6,239 nt of DNA from Planctomycetota bacterium (GTDB lineage Bacteria > Planctomycetota > PUPC01 > JACPCR01): assembly GCA_030740295.1 (NCBI GenBank), contig JASLXP010000037.1, positions 1 through 6,239 on the forward strand. The letters run 5' to 3'. Position 1 is the first letter of the stretch, and the number at the start of each line of letters is the position of its first letter. The notes below the pieces were generated by a model that was given only the letters and a program-made list of their open reading frames with translations, did not search any database and had not been told where the DNA came from. Of this stretch, positions 1-6,239 are shown one piece after another. The translations under genes and the position numbers were made by a program.

Positions 1-134
1 TAGCCGTGTTTCTCTTCCCAGGCTTCAGCTTCATCGTGAGCTTTGGAATAGCCTTCCTTAGCATCGATTAGAACCCAATCCCCGTGACGGATGGCATATT
101 GCGTGTTAGTGGTGTTGTGAATGTGTGTTGTGCG
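1..134 (-). pseudogene. C-terminal fragment of a second sulfatase, lacking its catalytic region
   Basis: Translated on the minus strand from about position 134 to the left edge, this reads RTTHIHNTTNTQYAIRHGDW, then VLIDAKEGYSKAHDEAEAW, then EEKHGY. This is the late C-terminal part of type I (formylglycine) sulfatases, where an H-N-T or H-S-x-N motif is followed by AIR-x-G-x-W-x-LI. The sulfatase at the right of the window has the matching stretch NHSINGTFAIRDGRWKLI. The CxPxR site, the GKWHLG motif and the metal-binding regions are all absent. Upstream, the same frame runs into the antisense-shifted end of the LamG-BNR gene and no longer looks like a sulfatase. No ATG lies in frame; only a GTG at 159-161 could start it. 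The frame is still open at the window edge, so the real C-terminus lies outside. It differs clearly from the right-hand sulfatase, so it is not a copy of it. It is most likely a remnant left by deletion or insertion; an assembly join is the main alternative. GC is near 50 percent, lower than the large gene beside it. Confidence 0.75.
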
Positions 135-154
135 AACGGCAGCAAAAAGAGGGA

Positions 155-3100
155 TTACCACACCGCGAACCCATGCAGGGCCACGCGGGTTCGGCCGGCG
201 GCTTGAAAGAGAGACGCATAATAGGGTTCGTAGGCTGGCCAGCGATCGGGCATGACGGGGGTTCGCGCATCAGGCTGGATTACCGGGAGCAGTTCGACAA
301 CGTGCTTTCCCTCAGCGAGATCGCTCGCGAGAAGACTATGGCGTCCCCACCAGCTTTGTGGCGTGCGAAGGCTTACGACACCAGTTTCCCGGCCGTCGAT
401 CATGACGCGGAATTCACCGCCGTCGAAAAATGTGGGATGGATGAGCGCGATCGCCGTTCCCTTGAATTCGAATCGCAGCTTCCCCGCACGATCCCGACAA
501 CTGTAATACGGCGTATCGGCGAGACTGCCTTCCCAACGTCCTGAGCGCTGAATCTCGTCACTCGCGACCGATACGAACCGAGCCGAACGCGGCGGAAGTT
601 TGTTCGCGACCGAAACCGGTGTCACCCAAAGCGAGGAGCGAGGCAGTTCGAACTTCGGATCGGAGATCCAGTTGGTGTCGTAGGCCACGAGGAATCGGTT
701 GGCACCGTCCTGCAGCAGCGCGGCGTGCCCCGTCCCCGGCTTGTAGTTGAATCCTAACGGCCCCACCAAGTTATTCGCTTCGACCCGCCAACGATCCGCC
801 GCAAGCAAGCTCGTAAACCCGAACCACGTTTTGCCCGCATCGGCGCTCCACGCGATATGGATATCCGGTCGGCCGTAGCTTAGGGCGATAAGGTCTTCGG
901 ATTGCACGAGCGTCGGGTTGACGCCGTCCTGACCGACCATCCACGGTTTCGACCAACTTGCGCCGTCGTCGGTAGACTCGCAAGCGAGCAGCGCGGCGTC
1001 GGTACGGAAGACGCAAAGAATGCGATCCGGCGAGGTACGCAGCAGACTCGCTTGAGTCGGACCAAAGAGCGGCGGCGCACCGATGCCGCCGACGAGCCGA
1101 TCCGGAAAAACATCGTCCCGCCAGACTTCGGAAACCTTTCTCCAACTGCGGCCGCGATTGCTCATCGCCAGAATCATCAGCCGGCTTTTTGCCTCGGCTT
1201 TGGGCCGGATGAATCCGGAGATGAGGATTCTGCCGTCTTTGGTGTGGATGATTGAGCGATTGAGGTAAAGCCACGAATCCGCCGTCGCGGTCGGCTCGAT
1301 TCCAACATCGAAAGTTGCCGACTCCAATTCGCTCGGCGCGATCGACTTCGGCGCAATCTTTCCGCGGCGCAATGTGGCTTCGAAAACGCCGCCACCTTTG
1401 TGCTTCGCGGTTTCCGCCACGAGAATCGTTTCGCCGTTTTGGTCGCGGTAAACGTTTCGCGCGACTTGCTCTGCCGAAGTGATTTCTTCCCACGGGTCAC
1501 CGGCGGATGCGGCTCGAAACCAGCGTAGCTTGCCTGCCGGGGTCACCGCGTCGCGAGCGTCGTAGAAATGGAGCGAGATGGCGCGGTTGTCGCTGCGCAG
1601 CAGCAGCGAATCGTCGGGCTGCCGATAAAGTTCCGGGAAACGAATCAGCTCGCCAAACCCCTGCGCCTGTTGTCCAACGGCCTTAGCCGGAGTGCCGACT
1701 TCGACGCGGATCGCCGGGTTCTGTTCCCTCAGCAGCTGCTGGGCGTGAAGGCCGGAAACGTAGCGGCTTTCGATCTCGATCAGGGTAAGTTGGCGGGAGT
1801 GCAGCACAAGTTCATCAAGGTCTATCTCCGCTTGGCCTGTCGCCGAAAGCACGAAGCGATCGGGATGCTGCGGGAGTTTGCCCGCGGCCTGACCGACGAG
1901 TTCGCCATCGAGATAAAATTTCTGGGTGTGGTCGCGCGACCACGTAACGACGTTGTGGTGCCAAGTCTCCGATTTCCAAAACCGCCCCCACGGGGCCGCG
2001 TGACGACCGCGAATGTGGGGGGCTGAACAAGCGAAGGAGGCAAAGTGCCGCGGCCATTTGCGGATCGAAGTGAAGGCCGAAGTGTTAAGCAGGTTGCGCG
2101 CCTGGGTGCGGCCTTTTTCGTAACTGGGCCAGTGCGGACGGAACCAGAACGAGAGCGTGCCTTCGGGCGGAACGGGCGTCTCGAGCATCGACCACGTAAC
2201 CGCTTCGCCTTTATCGCGCAACCGCAGCGATTTTCCGCGAAGTCCGTCGGTGAAGATGGGCTGATCGCGTTCCGCGTCGTTAGCCGACGGACGTTTAAAC
2301 GAATGCCGGAAGCCGGTCTCCGGCGCGATTTCGGGCGTCGTTTGACCATCAAAACTGGCTTCAAACAGAATGTCTTTGGCGTGTGCCGTTTCGGTTGAAT
2401 CCGGAATCTCCTCGGCGGCCTCCGGCATCGCTTTTGTCGGCTTGGGCTTCCGGGTTTTTTCATCGATCACCTCCAGCGCATGGAGCACGATCCGAGTTCG
2501 GCCCCGACTATCCCGGATTGTCTCGATGTGGCTCGTCCGCATCAATTCCTGCGCTGAAGGCAGCAGTGGCCGGGGTGAAACCGGGCAACGCGTCACTAGC
2601 CGCGCCTCGTGCCTGCCGGGTTTCAAGTCACGCGCCAACACGCGCCGCGCCAGCCAATGCGTGTGCGACGCCGCCGTTTTGAGAACGCGCCGCAGCTCGC
2701 CGTCGATCCAGATTTCGAGATCGCCTCCGTCGGGAATCAGTGTGAGTTGGCCGACCAATCCCGTGCCTTCAAAGCTGAATCGAATCTCGGCGTCATCAGA
2801 TCGCGTCGTGGCAAAAATTTCCGAGCGGCGGCTCCAGTCGCCAGCGAACGTGAGGCGGTCGCTGTCCAAAGTCAGACGTTCCTTCCGCATGTCCTGATAT
2901 GGCGCCACCGAGTCGATGAACGCTTCCTGCAACCAGAGCCGGTTTTGCGGCCGCTGCCCCGGAGCGCCGGAATCGCCGGCGGTATCGTAGAGCGACAGCA
3001 GACGTCCAGGTTCGACCTCCACGGAGTCCACGTAAAACGTCCCGTGCTGATGCCAGTCCGCCACAAACTCATGCGGCGCTCGGTTCGCGTTGTAGATCTG

Positions 3101-4609
3101 GAAGGGCGCGTCCCAGTGCTGAAAATTTTCATCGAGGCTCACGAACAGATTCACATCCGGCCTGCCGTAAGTGACGAGCGACATGCCGGATTTCAGCTCG
3201 ATTGCCTGCGGAGCGACGCCATCGATACCGAGGAATTTCCACGGCAGCCACGTTCGTCCGTCGTCCTTCGAGCGAATGATGACAAGGCTCCATCCGGTTC
3301 GAGCCACGCAGGTGAGAACACCGTCGGCGCCACGCATCAGGGTTGCTTCGTTCAAGCCTTCGCGGAACAACGGCGAGCGCTTCGATACCTCGGAAAGCAC
3401 CTTCCACGTGCGCCCGCCGTCGGAAGATTTCATCAGCCAGAGCGTCGCCGAATGCGTGACGCCCTTTTTGATGTGAAACATCAGCGTCAGCATGTTCTCA
3501 TCCAGCGCCGGGACGACCTGCGGCGAGACCATCCAGCTCGCGATGTTGAATTGGCCGGTGGGAAACGGCGGCTCTGCGATGATGGCTTCCGGCGGCGCGA
3601 CGCCGCCGTCTTTTGCGACCACGCGCAGCCATCCCTGCTTCACGCCTTCCTTCAATTTCAGCGCTGATTTATCGGACACGCTCCCGGCATTGACCAAATG
3701 AAAGTCCGGCGCGATGCGCGTGCCGGCTTTGTTGGGAACGGCGTTTAGCGTCTTCGTAATCGCGATCGAAGCCTCGGCATCGACATCCTCAAAAGTCCGT
3801 CCTCCATCGCGCGATCGTTTCCAGCGGTTTCCATGATTGTATTCGCCGCCGAACTTGGACTTCAGATAGAGGTGACCGTGTGTATCCAAGCCCATCGACG
3901 GAAAACCGAACATCGGTTTGTTGCGGCTTCCGAGGATTCTCTTCTCGCCAAGACGAAAGTCGGTGACGCGATTTCCGGCCACTTGGCCAGGCGTAAACCG
4001 GCCTTTCCTGATCGCGCCCACGAGATAATCGGTTTGGATTTCATCCAGCGAAAGCGTTTGCTTGAAGAGCCGAAAGTCATTCACCGCCACCGGCCAGAGC
4101 GCCGCTTTAGGAGGCGTCGTCCCCGCAGCCGTAATCTGCCAGATCGTCGCCCCGCCCAGCCACACGTGCGCCTCTTTGGGCAACGTGTCAGCGTGCTTCG
4201 TGTGTCGCGCCACCAACTCGCCATCGACGTAATGCCTAACCACGCTATTCGCGTTCCATGTGGTCACCAGTTGATGCCATTCATCCCTACGAAAGGCACG
4301 ATCTATCGCAGGCCCCGGATAATAACCTTGGAGGATCGAACTTGGCTTTCCAAACCGGGACCGCGTGCTTTCTCGCGTCCACCGCGGTTGGAACCAGACC
4401 GAAATGCTGCCACGGGTTGGATCCAAAACCCCATCCTCAAGACGCTTCGCGATCGGCTGAGCTCCGGCTTCGAAGTGCTGTCCCCTTGGCTCTTTCTGGT
4501 TAAAGGAAATCTCAAAATCCGGAGCCGTGCCCTCCTTTGTTAGAGATATCTTATCTGCTCCAATCAAAGGCAGACTCAAACAAAACAAAACTGTGAGTAG
4601 GGTTTTCAT
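155..4609 (-). CDS. Secreted two-module LamG / BNR sialidase-like protein (1484 aa)
   Basis: The protein is probably exported and acts on or binds carbohydrate outside the cytoplasm. A Sec signal peptide is visible (MKTLLTVLFCLSLPLIGADK, likely cut after LIGA); the Cys is not in a proper lipobox. Two copies of one architecture follow. Copy 1 has a LamG/concanavalin-like domain (about 47-198, with WHQLVTTW and YVDGELV), a BNR propeller (about 230-565) and a beta-sandwich (about 583-714). A Lys/Pro/Glu-rich linker (715-745) separates them. Copy 2 has LamG (747-955, WHHNVVTW, YLDGELV), a propeller (983-1335) and a sandwich (1342-1484). Asp boxes SxDxGxTW are clear at 266-273, 395-402, 447-454, 1212-1219 and 1255-1262, and degenerate at 1149-1156. 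Both propellers carry GxDGVxP followed by YGRPD (481-485, 1245-1249). The ATG at 4609 is chosen because the signal peptide begins there; a weak AGGA lies 11 bases upstream (4621-4624). The sialidase-type fold is well supported. Actual sialidase activity is not: no complete catalytic set can be read, and the substrate is unknown. Confidence 0.88.
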   Translation of the reverse strand: MKTLLTVLFCLSLPLIGADKISLTKEGTAPDFEISFNQKEPRGQHFEAGAQPIAKRLEDGVLDPTRGSISVWFQPRWTRESTRSRFGKPSSILQGYYPGPAIDRAFRRDEWHQLVTTWNANSVVRHYVDGELVARHTKHADTLPKEAHVWLGGATIWQITAAGTTPPKAALWPVAVNDFRLFKQTLSLDEIQTDYLVGAIRKGRFTPGQVAGNRVTDFRLGEKRILGSRNKPMFGFPSMGLDTHGHLYLKSKFGGEYNHGNRWKRSRDGGRTFEDVDAEASIAITKTLNAVPNKAGTRIAPDFHLVNAGSVSDKSALKLKEGVKQGWLRVVAKDGGVAPPEAIIAEPPFPTGQFNIASWMVSPQVVPALDENMLTLMFHIKKGVTHSATLWLMKSSDGGRTWKVLSEVSKRSPLFREGLNEATLMRGADGVLTCVARTGWSLVIIRSKDDGRTWLPWKFLGIDGVAPQAIELKSGMSLVTYGRPDVNLFVSLDENFQHWDAPFQIYNANRAPHEFVADWHQHGTFYVDSVEVEPGRLLSLYDTAGDSGAPGQRPQNRLWLQEAFIDSVAPYQDMRKERLTLDSDRLTFAGDWSRRSEIFATTRSDDAEIRFSFEGTGLVGQLTLIPDGGDLEIWIDGELRRVLKTAASHTHWLARRVLARDLKPGRHEARLVTRCPVSPRPLLPSAQELMRTSHIETIRDSRGRTRIVLHALEVIDEKTRKPKPTKAMPEAAEEIPDSTETAHAKDILFEASFDGQTTPEIAPETGFRHSFKRPSANDAERDQPIFTDGLRGKSLRLRDKGEAVTWSMLETPVPPEGTLSFWFRPHWPSYEKGRTQARNLLNTSAFTSIRKWPRHFASFACSAPHIRGRHAAPWGRFWKSETWHHNVVTWSRDHTQKFYLDGELVGQAAGKLPQHPDRFVLSATGQAEIDLDELVLHSRQLTLIEIESRYVSGLHAQQLLREQNPAIRVEVGTPAKAVGQQAQGFGELIRFPELYRQPDDSLLLRSDNRAISLHFYDARDAVTPAGKLRWFRAASAGDPWEEITSAEQVARNVYRDQNGETILVAETAKHKGGGVFEATLRRGKIAPKSIAPSELESATFDVGIEPTATADSWLYLNRSIIHTKDGRILISGFIRPKAEAKSRLMILAMSNRGRSWRKVSEVWRDDVFPDRLVGGIGAPPLFGPTQASLLRTSPDRILCVFRTDAALLACESTDDGASWSKPWMVGQDGVNPTLVQSEDLIALSYGRPDIHIAWSADAGKTWFGFTSLLAADRWRVEANNLVGPLGFNYKPGTGHAALLQDGANRFLVAYDTNWISDPKFELPRSSLWVTPVSVANKLPPRSARFVSVASDEIQRSGRWEGSLADTPYYSCRDRAGKLRFEFKGTAIALIHPTFFDGGEFRVMIDGRETGVVSLRTPQSWWGRHSLLASDLAEGKHVVELLPVIQPDARTPVMPDRWPAYEPYYASLFQAAGRTRVALHGFAVW
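158..2371 (-). repeat. Internal module copy 2 (LamG, BNR propeller, beta-sandwich)
   Basis: This covers residues 747-1484, up to the last residue before the stop. LamG strands are visible as ILFEASFDG, GLRGKSLRL, GTLSFWFRP and DLDELVLHSR. The propeller opens with IRFPELYRQPDDSLLL (989-1004), which fits the FRIP-plus-DGTLL pattern at the start of sialidase propellers. The sandwich ends in GRTRVALHGFAVW, close to where copy 1 ends its last strand (ALEVI). The protein therefore looks complete at its C-terminus and not cut by the nearby junction. Divergence from copy 1 is large, so the duplication is old, or two related genes were fused. Confidence 0.75.
2468..4471 (-). repeat. Internal module copy 1 (LamG, BNR propeller, beta-sandwich)
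   Basis: This covers residues 47-714 of the large protein. It aligns by eye with copy 2 at several anchors: WHQLVTTW with WHHNVVTW, YVDGELV with YLDGELV, YGRPDVNLFVS with YGRPDIHIAWS, FEGTGL with FKGTAI, and GRTRIVLHALEV with GRTRVALHGFAV. Its LamG domain is shorter than that of copy 2: about 39 residues separate the W of ISVWF from the W of WHQLV, against about 61 in copy 2. It has three well-kept Asp boxes, but FGFP stands where a sialidase FRIP motif is expected. Confidence 0.75.
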
Positions 4610-4691
4610 CGCTGAGAGAATCCTACCCCACCATCCTGATTCAGAGAAGTTCAGAGGATCACCACCTCAATCTAACTGTTCTCTTTAATTC

Positions 4692-4721
4692 CACTAAGAA
4701 ACACTGAGATTCATTGAAACG
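4692..4721. repeat. Degenerate 10-base tandem repeat (about three units)
   Basis: Three consecutive 10-mers read CACTAAGAAA, CACTGAGATT and CATTGAAACG on the plus strand. Units 1 and 2 share 7 of 10 bases, and units 2 and 3 share 6 of 10. From memory, stretches rich in CACTAAGACACTAAG-like words are common between genes in PVC and other environmental bacteria; this looks like a decayed example. With so few and such diverged units, chance is possible. Confidence 0.35.
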
Positions 4722-4760
4722 GAGAATCCCACACCCTACGCCTCCCGGCAGACCGTCCCA

Positions 4761-4792
4761 AGTGAGCCGCGGCGTCAGCCGTTGGCTCCACT
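4761..4792. repeat. Long imperfect palindrome / hairpin downstream of the sulfatase
   Basis: On the plus strand the left arm AGTGAGCCGCGGC (4761-4773) pairs across a GTCA loop (4774-4777) with GCCGTTGGCTCCACT (4778-4792). The pairs are AGT with ACT, GAGCC with GGCTC, and CGGC with GCCG: twelve Watson-Crick pairs, with a bulged C at 4789 and a small internal loop at 4769/4782-4783. It starts about 43 bases past the sulfatase stop. No T tract follows on either strand, so it is not a standard intrinsic terminator. It could be a REP-like intergenic palindrome or an RNA 3'-end structure. Confidence 0.6.
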
Positions 4793-4834
4793 GCCTTGTT
4801 CGATATCTATGTTTAGGAGCATACTGCTGGCAGT

Positions 4835-6239
4835 TCATCGACTGCGCCCTGCATCACGAATGTCGTCCAACTTCTTCTCGAGCGCCTCTGCCAGCTGTGG
4901 ATTCAAACGGATCAGGTTGTTCCTCTCCGACGGATCGGCGGTAAGATCATAGAGTTGATACGGTCGCTCGAAAGGCTTGCCTCGAGGGGCTTGACGGCCA
5001 CCTGAGCCACTTCCCGCGATCAATTTCCACCTGCCGTCGCGGATGGCAAAGGTGCCGTTGATGGAGTGGTTGATGACGGGGGCACGCTGCCATGTCCCGT
5101 CGCCCTTCAGCAGCGGAACCAGTGAGAAGCTGTCTTCGCCTTCGCCATCCGTCATCCGGTGATCCACCAGTTCTGAAATAGTCGCGTACCAGTCTGTGAG
5201 TGTGGTTGTGTGATCGCTTACGGATCCGGCCTTTATGCTGGAAGGCCAGCGGACCAAGAGTGGAACGCGGTGACCGCCTTCGTAGATGTCGGCCTTGGTG
5301 CCGCGCCAGATATGGTTGGACTGATGGTGCTTCGGGTGATAGCCAACGGCGCTGAAGTCTTCGATATGGTCCGGCTTGCCTTCGTCGATGCGGAACATGA
5401 AGGAGCCGTTGTCACTGGTCACGACGACGATGGTGTTGTCGGCCTGCTTGGTCTCGTCCAGGACTTTGAGGATCTGGCCGACGGCATCGTCGGTCTCAAT
5501 CACGAAGTCGCCGTAGATACCGTACTCGGACTTGCCTTTGAACCTGGCGCTGGGAATGACCGGTTTGTGTGGCGACGTCAGCGGGAAATAGAGAAAGAAG
5601 GGTTTCTTCGCGGCAGCGGATTCGCGGATGAACTTGACCGCGCGCCGGTTGAAGGTGTCGATGACGGCCTCGAAGTCGAAGTCCGGCGCTTTCGGGCCGC
5701 CGCTGATAATGGTGATGTTGTGTGCCGTGCGCGGTTTGAAGTCGGTGGCCGCCTGCGTGAACCGGTCGCCGTCGATGTAGGCGTAGGGGTACATGTTGAG
5801 TGAGCCAGTGATGATGAAGCTCTCATGGAAGCCGTAGGTGAGCGGGCTGTTGCCAACAGGCTTGGAGTAGTCTACGGGGTCGATCCCGGGCTGCTCCTGC
5901 AGTTTGCGGTCGTTCTTCAGCAGTCTCCCGTTCTTGTCGCGGAAATCCATACCCAGATGCCACTTGCCGATGCAGGCCGTGCGGTAGCCTTTGGCTTTGA
6001 GCATGCTGGCGATGGTGGAGCGCTTGGGATCCATGAGCGATGGATCGATGCCCCAGAGCACACCGGATTTGAGTCGGGTGCGCCAGCAGTACCGACCGGT
6101 CAGGAGAGCGTAGCGGGTCGGGGTGCAGACGGCAGAAGGCGAGTGTCCGTCGGTGAAGCGTATGCCTTCGGCGGCAACACGATCCATCGCGGGCGTTGGA
6201 ATCCTGGAGTCAGGGTTGTTGGCTCCAACGTCGCCATAG
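4835..6239 (-). CDS. Type I formylglycine-dependent sulfatase (5' end outside window)
   Basis: The enzyme would hydrolyse sulfate esters, probably on a sulfated polysaccharide, in the periplasm or outside the cell. The frame is open through the right edge. Before the internal Met at 6187 it reads YGDVGANNPDSRIPTPA, the usual stretch after the N-terminal DD metal site, so that Met is not the start. The signal peptide and DD motif lie outside. Numbering from that Met, the nucleophile motif is CTPTR (21-25) followed by YALLTGR; Cys21 is the residue converted to formylglycine. GKWHLG (74-79), SPHKP (205-209), TSDNG (257-261, metal-binding Asp-Asn) and GTK (296-298) are all present. The C-terminal subdomain has FAIRDGRWKLI and YQLYDLTADPSERNNL, the normal end of the family. 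The visible 467 residues fit a full-length enzyme with only its N-terminus missing. Nothing suggests inactivation. The exact substrate and subfamily cannot be read from sequence alone. The maturation enzyme (FGE or anSME) is not in this window. Confidence 0.95.
   Translation of the reverse strand, partial: YGDVGANNPDSRIPTPAMDRVAAEGIRFTDGHSPSAVCTPTRYALLTGRYCWRTRLKSGVLWGIDPSLMDPKRSTIASMLKAKGYRTACIGKWHLGMDFRDKNGRLLKNDRKLQEQPGIDPVDYSKPVGNSPLTYGFHESFIITGSLNMYPYAYIDGDRFTQAATDFKPRTAHNITIISGGPKAPDFDFEAVIDTFNRRAVKFIRESAAAKKPFFLYFPLTSPHKPVIPSARFKGKSEYGIYGDFVIETDDAVGQILKVLDETKQADNTIVVVTSDNGSFMFRIDEGKPDHIEDFSAVGYHPKHHQSNHIWRGTKADIYEGGHRVPLLVRWPSSIKAGSVSDHTTTLTDWYATISELVDHRMTDGEGEDSFSLVPLLKGDGTWQRAPVINHSINGTFAIRDGRWKLIAGSGSGGRQAPRGKPFERPYQLYDLTADPSERNNLIRLNPQLAEALEKKLDDIRDAGRSR
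6113..6127 (-). other. Sulfatase formylglycine modification motif CTPTR
   Basis: The codon for the modified Cys is at 6125-6127 (TGC on the minus strand). The motif C-T-P-T-R satisfies the CxPxR core rule recognised by formylglycine-generating enzymes, with Thr in place of the more frequent Ser at position 4. The Cys form is compatible with either FGE or anaerobic sulfatase maturase. Confidence 0.9.

Larger units (their letters stand above)
4610..4834. other. Intergenic region between the sulfatase and the LamG-BNR gene
   Basis: No convincing gene lies here on either strand. The region holds a long imperfect hairpin near the sulfatase end and a degenerate 10-base-period repeat in its middle. 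The AT-richer stretch around 4670-4720 would be the natural place for a promoter of the large gene on the minus strand, but I cannot point to a convincing -35/-10 pair. A short inverted repeat, ACTG-CTGG-CAGT (4823-4834), directly follows the sulfatase stop. It is too short, and lacks a T tract, to be called a terminator. The gap size suggests the large gene may have its own promoter. Confidence 0.6.

Noticed and set aside
1..154. Read-through fusion of the LamG-BNR protein with the sulfatase tail
   Set aside because: The tail is in a different frame and a TAA intervenes. No slippery sequence before the stop suggests programmed frameshifting.
2609..3667. Long plus-strand open frame of 352 codons opposite the large gene
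   Set aside because: Its translation is Arg/His/Pro-rich with no recognisable motif, and it lies fully antisense to clear propeller domains. It is a shadow of GC-rich coding sequence.
155..4609. Calling the large protein a confirmed sialidase
   Set aside because: Asp boxes and one FRIP-like motif support the fold only. A full catalytic set is not visible, and sialic acid as substrate would be a guess.
4823..4834. Terminator at ACTGCTGGCAGT just after the sulfatase stop
   Set aside because: The stem is only four base pairs around a four-base loop and no T run follows on the minus strand.
5210..5803. Plus-strand open frame of 197 codons opposite the sulfatase
   Set aside because: The protein is a Val/Gly/Asp-rich low-complexity mirror of the sulfatase codons, and the sulfatase motifs on the other strand are unambiguous.
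4835..6187. Starting the sulfatase at the ATG at 6187
   Set aside because: The frame continues upstream to the window edge with typical sulfatase sequence (YGDVGANNPDSRIPTPAMD), so this Met is internal and the gene is 5'-partial.

Overview
The window looks like part of a polysaccharide-degradation region from a bacterium of the PVC group (Planctomycetota, Verrucomicrobiota or Lentisphaerota). That assignment is an inference. It rests on a formylglycine sulfatase beside a very large secreted LamG plus BNR/sialidase-like protein, a combination typical of these phyla, and on fairly high GC. No rRNA or other marker gene is present to fix the taxon.

Everything coding reads on the minus strand, so transcription runs right to left. 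At the right edge (4835-6239) is a type I sulfatase whose first few dozen residues lie outside the window. Next comes a gap of about 225 bases (4610-4834) with no gene. It holds a long imperfect hairpin just downstream of the sulfatase and a short degenerate repeat with a 10-base period. The gene at 155-4609 encodes a 1484-residue exported protein made of two diverged copies of one module: a LamG-like jelly roll, a BNR/sialidase-like propeller and a C-terminal beta-sandwich. The left edge (1-134) carries the C-terminal part of a second, different sulfatase. It has no N-terminal or catalytic region and begins about 20 bases after the stop of the large gene.

Together these suggest a secreted toolkit for a sulfated glycan: one sulfatase to remove sulfate esters and a large two-headed lectin/propeller protein to bind or cleave the carbohydrate. 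The second sulfatase appears to have been lost apart from its tail. The points most worth following are the internal duplication, the split of sialidase-type motifs between the two copies, and the sulfatase remnant at the junction. I found no CRISPR array, tRNA, rRNA, transposase or phage gene.
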